From Mogibacterium sp. (GTDB taxonomy: Bacteria > Bacillota > Clostridia > Peptostreptococcales > Anaerovoracaceae): a stretch of DNA of 64,000 nucleotides. The stretch spans positions 1 through 64,000 of the forward strand of contig JAFRKO010000009.1 in assembly GCA_017431685.1 (NCBI GenBank), given 5' to 3'. Under the pieces are notes generated by a model, which searched no databases, had not been told where the DNA came from, and saw nothing but the letters and a program-made list of their open reading frames with translations. A program made the translations under genes and the position numbers. Positions 17,236 to 25,703 of this stretch are shown piece after piece; position 1 is the stretch's first letter; each line of letters begins with the position of its first letter.

Positions 17236-19137
17236 TTAATGACCCTTTCTTTTATAATTTTTTTGGAATATTGCAGCTCCGACAACAGGCATTTTTATCC
17301 TGATCGAATACGGCATGCCATGTCTTGGTTTTTTCCTTGCACGTACCTGACGTGTATTGACTCTGCCGCTTCCGGCGTACTTTACATTGTCGGAGTTTAT
17401 TATCTCTTTATAGTAACCCGGTTCCGGGACACCTATCTCAAATTCGTCGAACGCCTCGACTCCCATATTGAGAGCGCATATGAGGAGCTCACCCGGATCG
17501 TCTTTGGAGGTCGATCTGGCGCGTCTGTAATATGTAAGCACCTTCTGTCTCCTGTCATCAGGATCTATCCACTTGAATCCCTCCCAGCTGTTGTCATCTG
17601 ACCACAGAGCCGGATGTCCTGTGTAAATGTGGTTGAGATCCTTTATGAATTTCTGGTGCTTTTCATGGTTCTCGTAGCCAAGCAGGAACCACTCCAGGCC
17701 TTCATACTCACGCCATTCAATGAACTGCGCTATCTCGTGCCCCATGAAATTGAGCTTTTTGCCCGGGAATGTCATCTGGTACATTGCCAGAAGTCTTGTG
17801 CCCGCAAACTGTCTCCAGATGTCTCCCGGCATGCGTCCGATAAGACTCTTTTTGCCGTGTACGACCTCATCATGTGAAAGCGGGAGCACGTAGTTTTCGC
17901 TGTAGGCATATGTCATAGAGAATGTCAACTTGTTGTGAGCACCCTCTCTCCAAGGGAAATCCGTGGACATGTACTCAAGTGTATCATTCATCCATCCCAT
18001 GTTCCACTTAAAATGGAATCCCAGGCCGCCGTTTGAAGGCGGCTGTGTTACCATCGGCCAGGCTGTACTTTCCTCCGCGACAGTAATAGCCCCTTTGATT
18101 TCGTTACCGATCATATAGTTGAATTCCTTAAGGAACTCGACTGCTTCCAGGTCGGTCTCGCCGCCATATTTGTTGAATCTCATTTTTGATTTGTCGCTGA
18201 TGCCGAAGTTCAGATACAGCATGCTTGTTACGCCGTCTACCCTCAGTCCGTCAGCATGATATTCATCGAGCCAGTACATGGCGTTCGACAGCAGGAAGCT
18301 CCTGACCTGAGGTCTACTGAAGTCGAATTTATATGTGCCCCAGTCCGGATGTACGATGCTTTCATAGAGCTTATCTCCGTTAAAATCCCTGAGGCCGTGA
18401 TCGTCAGGACAGAAATGCCCCGGCACCCAGTCCAGTATGACCCCTATGCCTTCTTTGTGGAATGTCTCGATAAGATATTTAAGGCCATGTGCTGATCCGT
18501 ATCTTGAAGTCGGAGCATAAAAACCGGTTACCTGATATCCCCAGGAAGCGTCAAGCGGATGCTCCATGACAGGCAGGAACTCTACATGCGTATAGCCCAT
18601 CTCTTTTACATAAGGCACCAGCATGTCAGCGAGCTCCCTATATGAGTAAAATGCCTCTTTTTCACCAGGGCGCTTCCATGAACCCAGATGGCACTCATAA
18701 ATATTCATAGGAGAAGTAAAGTTGTTCTTCGACTCTCTGGCCTTCATCCACTCGTCGTCGTGCCACTCATACCAGAGCTCGGTAACTATTGAGTCCGTTC
18801 CCGGTCTCTTGACAGACATGAACGCAAACGGATCCGCCTTGGATAAGCGCTCTCCTTTTGCGGTCTCGATCTCATATTTATAGTGATCGCCGGCTTTTGC
18901 GCCCGGAACGAAGCATGTCCAGACCCCTGTGTCTCCGATATGTTCCATCACAGCAGAAGCATCCCAGCCATTAAAATCGCCGGTCACTCTGACCGATTTT
19001 ACATCAGGAGCCCATAGTGTGAACTGCACTCCTCCGTCTCCGATATGCGCTCCAAAAGTCCTGTAAGCGTGATGCAGTTTACCGGTGTTGTACAGATACA
19101 GGAGTTCATTGGTGAGTTTTTCTCTTATATTGCTCAT
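17236..19137 (-). CDS. glgB: 1,4-alpha-glucan branching enzyme
   Basis: Introduces alpha-1,6 branches into glycogen (GH13_9). The 633-residue protein has an N-terminal CBM48 (FGAHIGDGGVQFTLWAP), then a barrel with nucleophile in LRVDGVTSMLY, acid/base in ITVAEESTAWP, and LSHDEVVHGK. I chose the ATG at 19137 with AGGTGG 5 nt upstream; a GTG 9 nt earlier is also open. It is the first gl​g gene of the train and lies 21 bp after prsW. Confidence 0.95.
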   Translation of the reverse strand: MSNIREKLTNELLYLYNTGKLHHAYRTFGAHIGDGGVQFTLWAPDVKSVRVTGDFNGWDASAVMEHIGDTGVWTCFVPGAKAGDHYKYEIETAKGERLSKADPFAFMSVKRPGTDSIVTELWYEWHDDEWMKARESKNNFTSPMNIYECHLGSWKRPGEKEAFYSYRELADMLVPYVKEMGYTHVEFLPVMEHPLDASWGYQVTGFYAPTSRYGSAHGLKYLIETFHKEGIGVILDWVPGHFCPDDHGLRDFNGDKLYESIVHPDWGTYKFDFSRPQVRSFLLSNAMYWLDEYHADGLRVDGVTSMLYLNFGISDKSKMRFNKYGGETDLEAVEFLKEFNYMIGNEIKGAITVAEESTAWPMVTQPPSNGGLGFHFKWNMGWMNDTLEYMSTDFPWREGAHNKLTFSMTYAYSENYVLPLSHDEVVHGKKSLIGRMPGDIWRQFAGTRLLAMYQMTFPGKKLNFMGHEIAQFIEWREYEGLEWFLLGYENHEKHQKFIKDLNHIYTGHPALWSDDNSWEGFKWIDPDDRRQKVLTYYRRARSTSKDDPGELLICALNMGVEAFDEFEIGVPEPGYYKEIINSDNVKYAGSGRVNTRQVRARKKPRHGMPYSIRIKMPVVGAAIFQKNYKRKGH

Positions 19138-19158
19138 AGGTTCCACCTTTTTTCAGTA

Positions 19159-19890
19159 TCAAATATCAACGTTGTAATCAATGACGCGTGCCTTCGGATA
19201 AAAACCCGCTCTGTAATCGGCTGCTGACATCCTTTTGATCGTTGTGATCGCTGCAATGTACAGTATGACAACGAAGATGAGCAGCGGAACCGTCCCCTGA
19301 TTTCCAAGGAAAGCGAATGTATCATAAGTACCGTGGATCAGCATCGGCACCAGAAGGGACAGTAATGTGTATCCTGCAGACGCTCCCTTATTACCGAGTA
19401 TGCTTGATTTCTTGGAGTATGAATAAAACACACCCATGAATACTCCGCAGAAAGCGTGGAGAGGTATCGCTGTAAATGCTCTCACAATAGCAGTCTCAAG
19501 ACCGTATCTGGCAACATACATGATGTTCTCGTAAACAGCAAAGCCTACCGCAGAGGACACACCATATACGATGCCGTCAAATCTGTAGTTGAACCCCGGA
19601 TACTTCCATGATCCTATCCTCATGGCAAGGAACTTTACGATTTCCTCTACAAACGCCGCCATGCAGAACGCTGTAGTCAGAGCGTACTCAACAGACCCCT
19701 GAGGATACTGCGGCAGAAACTGGCTCTCGAACATTTCGAGATATCCTGCAGCCATGCAGGAGAGTACGCCCAGCAGAATGATCCTCATGATCAGACCCGG
19801 CGGTTCCTTTTCGACCTTGTCCTTTCTGTATACATAGATGATTATCAGCAGGCCCGGTATTATAGCCAGAGCCATCAGATTCCTGTCCAT
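19159..19890 (-). CDS. PrsW-family intramembrane metalloprotease
   Basis: A polytopic membrane protein of 243 residues with the PrsW (M82) signatures: FVEEIVKFLAMR (EExxK), the PLHAFCGVFMG histidine segment and LIHGTYDTFAF near the C-terminus. Family members include the B. subtilis protease that cleaves the anti-sigma factor RsiW, and many uncharacterised relatives. I chose the ATG at 19890 because AAGGGGA is about 8 nt upstream; the longer in-frame reading has no site and overlaps the microprotein gene. Its substrate is unknown; no sigma/anti-sigma pair is visible in the window. Confidence 0.85.
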   Translation of the reverse strand: MDRNLMALAIIPGLLIIIYVYRKDKVEKEPPGLIMRIILLGVLSCMAAGYLEMFESQFLPQYPQGSVEYALTTAFCMAAFVEEIVKFLAMRIGSWKYPGFNYRFDGIVYGVSSAVGFAVYENIMYVARYGLETAIVRAFTAIPLHAFCGVFMGVFYSYSKKSSILGNKGASAGYTLLSLLVPMLIHGTYDTFAFLGNQGTVPLLIFVVILYIAAITTIKRMSAADYRAGFYPKARVIDYNVDI

Positions 19891-19942
19891 TTTATCAGTC
19901 CCCTTTTTTCTGCGTTCATGCATCGTTTTATTCCGATGCACT

Positions 19943-20038
19943 TCACAGTTTATCTCTGTTGTTTCTATATAGCAGGAGGATATACCAGATGCAGCAGGCA
20001 AGCAGCACTCCTCCTAGTAATTTTAAAATAATTGCCAT
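19943..20038 (-). CDS. 31-residue single-span membrane microprotein
   Basis: A short reading frame between fbp and prsW. It has a strong ribosome site (AAAGGGGG, 5 nt before the ATG at 20038) and ends with TGA at 19943. The product is almost wholly a hydrophobic helix (LLGGVLLACCIWYILLLY) followed by a positive tail (RNNRDKL), so it should span the membrane once with its C-terminus inside. It fills an otherwise unexplained gap in a tight gene train. I recognise no family. The frame differs from that of the upstream extension of prsW, so both cannot be real; the ribosome site favours the microprotein. Confidence 0.6.
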   Translation of the reverse strand: MAIILKLLGGVLLACCIWYILLLYRNNRDKL

Positions 20039-20055
20039 GTCTGCCCCCTTTCGTA

Positions 20056-22005
20056 TTAATAAATTTCTCTGATACCACCGCCTACGAACTGATCATACAG
20101 CTCCTCAAGAGTAGAGATCTGATCGCGGATCTCCGCGCCATTATCAGTATCTCTGATCCTCAATCTGACAGGCTCGGTGTGAACCAGATGCATAACCGGT
20201 CTGTGGAATGTTTGTGTTCCGTCTTCCTGCAGCGGTTCGTAAGGCTGATGCTCGGCAAGATACATGTGTTTCGATGTCATTATAGCTGTGTAGCCGGCGA
20301 TGCCCGTTGTCTTGTGATAAGCCTTCGATATGCCTCCGTCGATAACGAAAAGTTTTCCATTCGCCTTGATAGGCGTCTCTCCTTTGGTAAGCTTAACAGG
20401 AACATGTCCGTTCAGTATGACTCCGTGATCAGGATCGAGGCCGAACTCCTTGAGTATCTTTACCGCGATTTCTTCTTTATCGATCAGTTTATAGTATGGT
20501 ATCTTATTCTCTTTATATGTAGACTTGTCAGCGATGAAGTATCTCTCAAAAGTCGTCATCTTGTCCTTGCCGAAGAGCGGTGAATCCTCAGACAGCCACA
20601 GATACCACATAATGGATGCTGCTTCTGCGGAAGTTCTTCCGTCAGCTTGCTTACCACGTGCGTCTCTGATCATCTGATCGAGCTTTCGCATATAAGCAGC
20701 ACCTTTGTATTTCTTTCCGTCGATTTCTACTGCTTTGAATTTGCCCCTTTCGGTCAGGATCATGCAGCCATGATACAGAAGATTGCCGTTCTTGATTTTG
20801 AAGAGAGATCCGTGTGTGAACATGTAGTTGATGTGTCTCTGCAGCTTCTCTGAATTCAGTATCGAAGACTCAAGAGCAACCATTACTTCTTCTTCCTGTT
20901 CTGTCAGTTTATAAGGATCCTTTGGATCTACAGTCGGAAGATTCATGTCTCTCATCGGCCATTCAACGCCCTCAACCGTTACCGTTCCCTTTTCGAAATC
21001 GATAGCCTCGAGGAGATTTCTGTGTTCGAGATGGTATTCAGGGTGAGCAATGATCTCCTGCCCCTCCAGCTTAAACTGGATAATCGAGATCATTTTATGC
21101 ATCTTTGCGGCAAGTGACGGCGGGATAGGATCATACTTATTGGTTTCAAGTACGTTAGGCTTGAAGAATTCGCAAGGATCGTCCTTATAGATATGCTGAG
21201 CCAGCGATGCCAGCGGACGCAGATTGAATCCGTAGCCCACCTCAAGCATGTCGAAATTGTTATAACGGACATTGATACGAATCATTGTAGCGATACACGC
21301 CCGGTTTCCGCAGGCCGCGCCCATCCACAGAATATCGTGGTTGCCCCACTGGATGTCCACTCCGCGGTTTGCCATTAAATAGTCCAGTACGACATGGGAC
21401 TTAGGGCCTCTGTCGAAAATGTCTCCGATAATATGGAGTCTGTCGACCACCATGTTGGCGATGGTTTCCGTGATGTCTATAATGAACTCCTTAGCCGCAT
21501 CATACTCTATGATAGTATCGATGATCTCATCATAGTATTTATGCCTGTCCAGAACATTATCGGCGAAAAGGAGCTCGTCCATTATATATGATGAGAATAC
21601 AGGCAGGCGTTTCTTTACTTTTGACCTGGTGTATTTGTTGGATACAACACGGCAGATCGCGATAAGTCTTCTGATCGACACCTTGCACCATGCGTCAAAA
21701 TTTGCTTCACTCTTCTCTCTTCTGGCCATTTCCGCCTCAGGATTATAGATGAGAGAAGCCAGCGCATCGCACTCACTTTCGGTCAGGATATTACCGAACA
21801 CTTCGTCTATCCTCATGCGGATCATTCCCGAACCACTCCTGACGAAGTGATGGAATGCATCGTACTCTCCGTGGATGTCGCTGAGGAAAAATTCGGTAGC
21901 TTTCGGAAGTGCAAGGATCGCTCTGAGGTTTATGATCTCGGTTCTTACACTTCTGCGGTTGGGATACTTCTCAGCAAGAAGCTTGAGATAATTGATGTCA
22001 TGCAT
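20056..22005 (-). CDS. fbp: Fructose-1,6-bisphosphatase, class III
   Basis: Gluconeogenic phosphatase converting fructose-1,6-bisphosphate to fructose-6-phosphate. At 649 residues it matches the long class III enzyme of Bacillota, which is unrelated to class I/II. Calcineurin-type metal motifs are visible: SDIHGEYDAF, GDIFDRGPKS and WGNHDILWMGA, and near the C-terminus NGHVPVK and DGGISKAY. GGAGG precedes the ATG by 5 nt. Its position between murA and the glycogen genes suggests coordinated carbon storage from non-sugar substrates. Confidence 0.95.
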   Translation of the reverse strand: MHDINYLKLLAEKYPNRRSVRTEIINLRAILALPKATEFFLSDIHGEYDAFHHFVRSGSGMIRMRIDEVFGNILTESECDALASLIYNPEAEMARREKSEANFDAWCKVSIRRLIAICRVVSNKYTRSKVKKRLPVFSSYIMDELLFADNVLDRHKYYDEIIDTIIEYDAAKEFIIDITETIANMVVDRLHIIGDIFDRGPKSHVVLDYLMANRGVDIQWGNHDILWMGAACGNRACIATMIRINVRYNNFDMLEVGYGFNLRPLASLAQHIYKDDPCEFFKPNVLETNKYDPIPPSLAAKMHKMISIIQFKLEGQEIIAHPEYHLEHRNLLEAIDFEKGTVTVEGVEWPMRDMNLPTVDPKDPYKLTEQEEEVMVALESSILNSEKLQRHINYMFTHGSLFKIKNGNLLYHGCMILTERGKFKAVEIDGKKYKGAAYMRKLDQMIRDARGKQADGRTSAEAASIMWYLWLSEDSPLFGKDKMTTFERYFIADKSTYKENKIPYYKLIDKEEIAVKILKEFGLDPDHGVILNGHVPVKLTKGETPIKANGKLFVIDGGISKAYHKTTGIAGYTAIMTSKHMYLAEHQPYEPLQEDGTQTFHRPVMHLVHTEPVRLRIRDTDNGAEIRDQISTLEELYDQFVGGGIREIY

Positions 22006-22026
22006 GACGTCCTCCGTTCATTCTGT

Positions 22027-23301
22027 TCAGTCGCTAGAAATCTTCATGATGTCGGCTCCCAAAGCCTTAAATTTGCCTACGAAATTCTCGTAGCCTCTTT
22101 CAATGTGATATATCTCGCTTATCTCCGTAGTCCCTGTTGCTGAAAGTCCCGCAAGCACCATGGCGGCTCCCGCCCTTAGGTCAGTAGCTCTTACCTTAGC
22201 ACCCTTGAGATGCTTTCCCCCCGGTACTATTGCTTCTCTGTTTTCAGTTATTATGTCGGCACCCATACGGTTAAGTTCAACTACGTGCATGAATCTGTTC
22301 TCAAAAACAGTCTCTCTAACAACACTGCTGCCGTTGACCGTAGTAAGGAATGCCATGAAAGGCGACTGGATATCTGTCGGGAATCCCGGGTAAGGAAGCG
22401 TCTTTATATCAGTCGCATTCAGAACTCTGTCTCTCGCATCCACATAAATGCCTTCAGGCGTTACTTCAACATCTACGCCACACTCCTTGAGCTTTGCCAT
22501 TATAGGCCTGACATGGCCCGGGAGAGCATTCCTGATAAGAATGTCACCGCGTGTTATTGCTGCAGCCAGCATGAAAGTTCCGGTTTCAATCCTGTCCGGG
22601 ATGGCCTCATGGATACAGCCTGAGAGTTTCTGTACGCCTTCGATACGGATCATGTCAGTACCGGCGTATTTGATTCTTGCGCCCATCTTGTTAAGCTGGT
22701 TTGCAAGGTCGATAATCTCCGGCTCTTTTGCGGCATTCTCAATTATTGTTGTTCCTCTGGCAGTAGTTGCAGCCATAAGGATGTTTTCTGTTGCTCCTAC
22801 ACTTGGGAAGTCAAGATAGATGACGTCGCCCTTAAGGCCGTCCGGTCCGGCAGTCACAGTAACCTGCTCATTCTCGTCGTCTTCTATTACCTCGGCACCA
22901 AGGGCTCTGAATCCCTTAAGATGAAGATCTATAGGTCTTCTGCCTATGGTGCAGCCACCTGGTGTCGGCATAATAATCTTACCGTGTCTGGCTAGCATAG
23001 GTCCCATAGTAAAAAGGGACGCCCTCATCTCCTGCACAAGATTTCTATCTCCTTCACAGGATATGATTTCGGGCGTGCTGATTCTGATGATGCCTTCTTC
23101 AGCATCATCTATTTTAGCTCCATACTTAGAGAGCATCTTCTTCATAACATTGACATCTGCGAGATCGGGAACATCCTCGATCACGCAGGTATCTTCTGTC
23201 AGTATTGTTGCGGCAAGAAGCGGAAGTACTGAATTCTTTGCTCCGCTTATCCATACTTCACCGTGAAGCGGTCCGCTGTTATTAACTAGGATCTTTGCCA
23301 T
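22027..23301 (-). CDS. murA: UDP-N-acetylglucosamine 1-carboxyvinyltransferase
   Basis: First committed step of peptidoglycan precursor synthesis: transfer of enolpyruvate from PEP to UDP-GlcNAc. The 424-residue protein has the substrate motif ISGAKNSVLPLLAA and the catalytic loop GGCTIGRRPIDLH with the fosfomycin-target cysteine near residue 117. AGGAGG lies 8 nt before the ATG. Many Bacillota have two copies (murA/murZ); which paralogue this is cannot be told here. It is 21 bp upstream of fbp and in the same direction. Confidence 0.95.
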   Translation of the reverse strand: MAKILVNNSGPLHGEVWISGAKNSVLPLLAATILTEDTCVIEDVPDLADVNVMKKMLSKYGAKIDDAEEGIIRISTPEIISCEGDRNLVQEMRASLFTMGPMLARHGKIIMPTPGGCTIGRRPIDLHLKGFRALGAEVIEDDENEQVTVTAGPDGLKGDVIYLDFPSVGATENILMAATTARGTTIIENAAKEPEIIDLANQLNKMGARIKYAGTDMIRIEGVQKLSGCIHEAIPDRIETGTFMLAAAITRGDILIRNALPGHVRPIMAKLKECGVDVEVTPEGIYVDARDRVLNATDIKTLPYPGFPTDIQSPFMAFLTTVNGSSVVRETVFENRFMHVVELNRMGADIITENREAIVPGGKHLKGAKVRATDLRAGAAMVLAGLSATGTTEISEIYHIERGYENFVGKFKALGADIMKISSD

Positions 23302-23327
23302 TAATGGCCTCCTGTAACGATAGATTT

Positions 23328-24476
23328 TTATGCTGCTGTTGCAGCTTCTTTTGCCGCCTTCTTTGCGGCTCTTTTATCGGCATGCTTTGCATGTACTTTC
23401 TTTACCAGTCTTCCGGCACCCTTTGCAGCCTTTGAAATAACTTTCGCCTCAGTTTTTACAGCGACAGCAGCTACCTTTGCGCCTGTCTTTGCCAGCTTCA
23501 GCTTCTGCTGTTCTTTTTTGATTGGCTTTGCAGCTTTGCGGAGTTTCTTCTCTGCCTTCTGGCCGGCTTTTTTGACTGTTTTCTTAGCCTTTCTGGCATT
23601 TGCCTTTAAAGCCTTTTTATCGAGTTTCTCTGCAAGCAGAGCTGCGCTCTTCTCGGCCTTTGCTGAGGTTTTGACAGCCTTAATTTCAGCCTTTGCCGCT
23701 GCGGCAGCAATCGACTTTTCTGTTCTGGCCGCCCTGGCTGCAACAGCTTTCTCGACTCTGGCTGCTTTAGCTGCAGCCTTTTTCTCTGTCTTTGCTATTT
23801 TTTCACTAAGCGCGGCCGCAGCTTCGGCTGCCTTCAGGGCTTTCTTTTTTTCTGCCTTTTCTTTCTTCAGCATTAAAGCAGCAGTTGCAGCAGCTGCCTT
23901 TGCTGCTGCGGCAGCTTCCTTTTTGTCGAATTTTGCCTTTTTCTTTGACGCCGTTGCTTCGGCCTTTGCAGTTGCCTTTGCGGCTGTCTTCGCTTTCTTT
24001 GCCGCTTTTGCAGCAATCCTGGCATCCTGCTTCTCGTATTTTTTTGCCTTCTCTGCTGCTTTCTTGCGGGCTTTTTTTTCGAGCTCAGACTGTTTGTTGA
24101 GTTCCTTTATTGTCTGCTTTGAAAGCCTGATTTCTTTTTTAGCTTTTCTACGTTCTCTTGCAGTAGAACCAGTGCCCGTTACTATTCTGAGCAATGTCCT
24201 TATAACTCCCAGAGCTGTAAGGCCGACACCTGCAAAAGTAATGGCCTTGACAGCGCCGGATGTGTCTGCAGCTACAGCGTTGACCGCTCCGAGAGCGTTA
24301 TCGCTGAGCCTGTCAAATCTGCCCTTGACATCATCAACAGCCTCATTGCCTTTATCAGCAAGAGTCTTTGTCTTTTTGAGCAGTTCTATAGCATGTTTAG
24401 CCATGATTGCCAGGACAACAAGAAAACCTATGAGAACGGCTACAAGGCAGAATGCAATTATCTGATTGATAGTCAT
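23328..24476 (-). CDS. Membrane-anchored Ala/Lys-rich coiled-coil protein
   Basis: 382 residues. Residues 1-25 are a membrane span, followed by a DUF948-like stretch (HAIELLKKTKTLADKGN) and a second hydrophobic segment near residues 78-98. From about residue 105 to the end the sequence is nearly all Ala, Lys, Glu and Arg in short irregular repeats, like histone H1 tails or a long helical, strongly basic rod. The tail should lie in the cytoplasm if the N-terminal span is followed by positive residues, as it is; there it could bind nucleic acid or polyphosphate. The start has AAGGAG 8 nt upstream. Low-complexity codon use makes this a poor target for family assignment and I do not name one. Confidence 0.8.
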   Translation of the reverse strand: MTINQIIAFCLVAVLIGFLVVLAIMAKHAIELLKKTKTLADKGNEAVDDVKGRFDRLSDNALGAVNAVAADTSGAVKAITFAGVGLTALGVIRTLLRIVTGTGSTARERRKAKKEIRLSKQTIKELNKQSELEKKARKKAAEKAKKYEKQDARIAAKAAKKAKTAAKATAKAEATASKKKAKFDKKEAAAAAKAAAATAALMLKKEKAEKKKALKAAEAAAALSEKIAKTEKKAAAKAARVEKAVAARAARTEKSIAAAAAKAEIKAVKTSAKAEKSAALLAEKLDKKALKANARKAKKTVKKAGQKAEKKLRKAAKPIKKEQQKLKLAKTGAKVAAVAVKTEAKVISKAAKGAGRLVKKVHAKHADKRAAKKAAKEAATAA

Positions 24477-24494
24477 TTCGATTCTCCTTATCCC

Positions 24495-24782
24495 CTACTT
24501 GACAACCTTATCGAGCACCTTCCCGGCAAGCTTCGTTCCGGTGGATACCACTCCGGATACAGCGCCCGTGACTTTTGAAACGCTGCCTTTGACAGCATCA
24601 GATGCATTGTCGATCTTTTCCTTTGCGCCTGCTGCAGCACTTGTGCTTCCGTCGATTATTGCATTAGCCTTCTTGATTGTGTCAGTGAGATTCGAAACCA
24701 TTACGATCAGGAATACGACAAGCACAATCAGGGCGATCAGAAGCACTCCGATCAGTACACCTTTCACACTTACTGAAATCAT
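24495..24782 (-). CDS. Small DUF948-like membrane protein
   Basis: A 95-residue protein with an N-terminal span (GVLLIALIVLVVFLIVMV) and an amphipathic tail rich in Ala, Lys and Ser with heptad-like spacing (DNASDAVKGSVSKV). It resembles the first hundred residues of the following gene, so the pair may be a divergent tandem duplication. I chose the ATG at 24782, 7 nt from AGGAG; an ATG 6 nt earlier is too close to the site. It is the first gene after the consensus promoter at 24845-24873. Function unknown. Confidence 0.75.
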   Translation of the reverse strand: MISVSVKGVLIGVLLIALIVLVVFLIVMVSNLTDTIKKANAIIDGSTSAAAGAKEKIDNASDAVKGSVSKVTGAVSGVVSTGTKLAGKVLDKVVK

Positions 24783-24844
24783 ATGCATTCTCCTTCTTTA
24801 CATACTTATCAAGCTATCCGAAAAAGCCCGCACTTATTGATATT

Positions 24845-24873
24845 ATTATATATAGAAGCGCCGCTCTATTCAA
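24845..24873 (-). promoter_or_regulatory. Sigma-A type promoter of the murA-fbp-glg train
   Basis: On the minus strand TTGAAT (24868-24873), a 17-bp spacer and TATAAT (24845-24850) form a near-consensus promoter about 60 bp upstream of the first small membrane protein gene. All genes from here to 6451 point the same way, mostly with gaps of 30 bp or less. Confidence 0.8.
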
Positions 24874-24909
24874 GCGAAGCACCCCTTGCAAAGCAAAAAT
24901 AGATACAAT

Positions 24910-24957
24910 AAAGCCCGATTCAGTTTCCGTCTGAAACGGAACTATACGTCGGGCTTT
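24910..24957 (-). terminator. Intrinsic terminator after the trmN6-like gene
   Basis: Nested hairpin: outer arms AAAGCCCGA/TCGGGCTTT, inner arms TTCCGT/ACGGAA, followed on the minus strand by ATTGTAT. The hairpin touches the stop codon of the trmN6-like gene. It separates that operon from the murA-glg train. Confidence 0.8.
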
Positions 24958-25703
24958 CATACTCTCTCGTAGTATTTTAGTATCTCGTAAGTATAGCCAC
25001 CGTCAGTTGTGTGTACAGTTATCTGAGGCAGCATGCGGAGTTCTGATCCTGCTCCTTTTACCCCGTGTATGAGTACGATATTCGCAGCTTTGTCCGTCAT
25101 GGGAATCACAAACTGCATGTCTTTGGGTTCTATTCCTGCGGCCCTCATTGCGCTGAATATATCAGCAAGTCTGTCAGGCCTGTGCACCATGTACAGATGA
25201 CCGCCGTCCCTGAGCATGCCGGATGATACAGCGGCAAAATCCGAAATATCCGCGGTAGTCTCGTGTCTGGCAACATATCTTTCGTCAGGATCGGCTGCTC
25301 CCGGCTCATTCACAGTTCTTCTGAAGTACGGAGGATTTGTGATCACCGCATCGAAGTCTGCTGATGCTCTGATATCGTTTATATCCGTACATATGAAGTC
25401 CATGTCTTCTGACAGTCCATTCATTATACAAGCTCTCTGCGCTCTGTCTATGGCATTTGCGCTGATGTCGTATCCGGTCATCAATGCGCCGCTGAGCTTG
25501 TGGTGAAGAATAAACGCAGCCACTCCGCATCCCGTGCCGAGGTCTGCTATCCGCAGCGGCGCTGCGGAACCTTTAGGAAGTCCTTTTGCTCCTGTCTCAC
25601 CTGCCGCAAATGCTGCTAGCAGAACGGCATCCACTCCATATCCCGAGCCCTTTTTCTGAATGACCCTGATGCCTCCGAATCCGGTATCGTCTATCCTTTC
25701 CAT
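24957..25703 (-). CDS. tRNA1(Val) (adenine37-N6)-methyltransferase-like protein
   Basis: A 248-residue class I SAM-dependent methyltransferase. Motif I is IADLGTGCGVAAF and the catalytic motif IV is AVITNPPYFRR; NPPY marks N6-adenine methyltransferases, and length and layout match the TrmN6/YfiC group that modifies tRNA1(Val). A QKKGSGYGVDAVLLAAF N-terminal segment is typical of this group. Its ATG shares one base with the ricT stop codon (TGATG). Specific substrate is inferred. Confidence 0.85.
   Translation of the reverse strand: MERIDDTGFGGIRVIQKKGSGYGVDAVLLAAFAAGETGAKGLPKGSAAPLRIADLGTGCGVAAFILHHKLSGALMTGYDISANAIDRAQRACIMNGLSEDMDFICTDINDIRASADFDAVITNPPYFRRTVNEPGAADPDERYVARHETTADISDFAAVSSGMLRDGGHLYMVHRPDRLADIFSAMRAAGIEPKDMQFVIPMTDKAANIVLIHGVKGAGSELRMLPQITVHTTDGGYTYEILKYYERV

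Noticed and set aside
23518..24465. 315-residue Ala/Phe/Ser-rich frame antisense to the Ala/Lys protein
   Set aside because: It arises because Ala/Lys codons read backward give Phe/Ser/Ala with few stops. No ribosome site.
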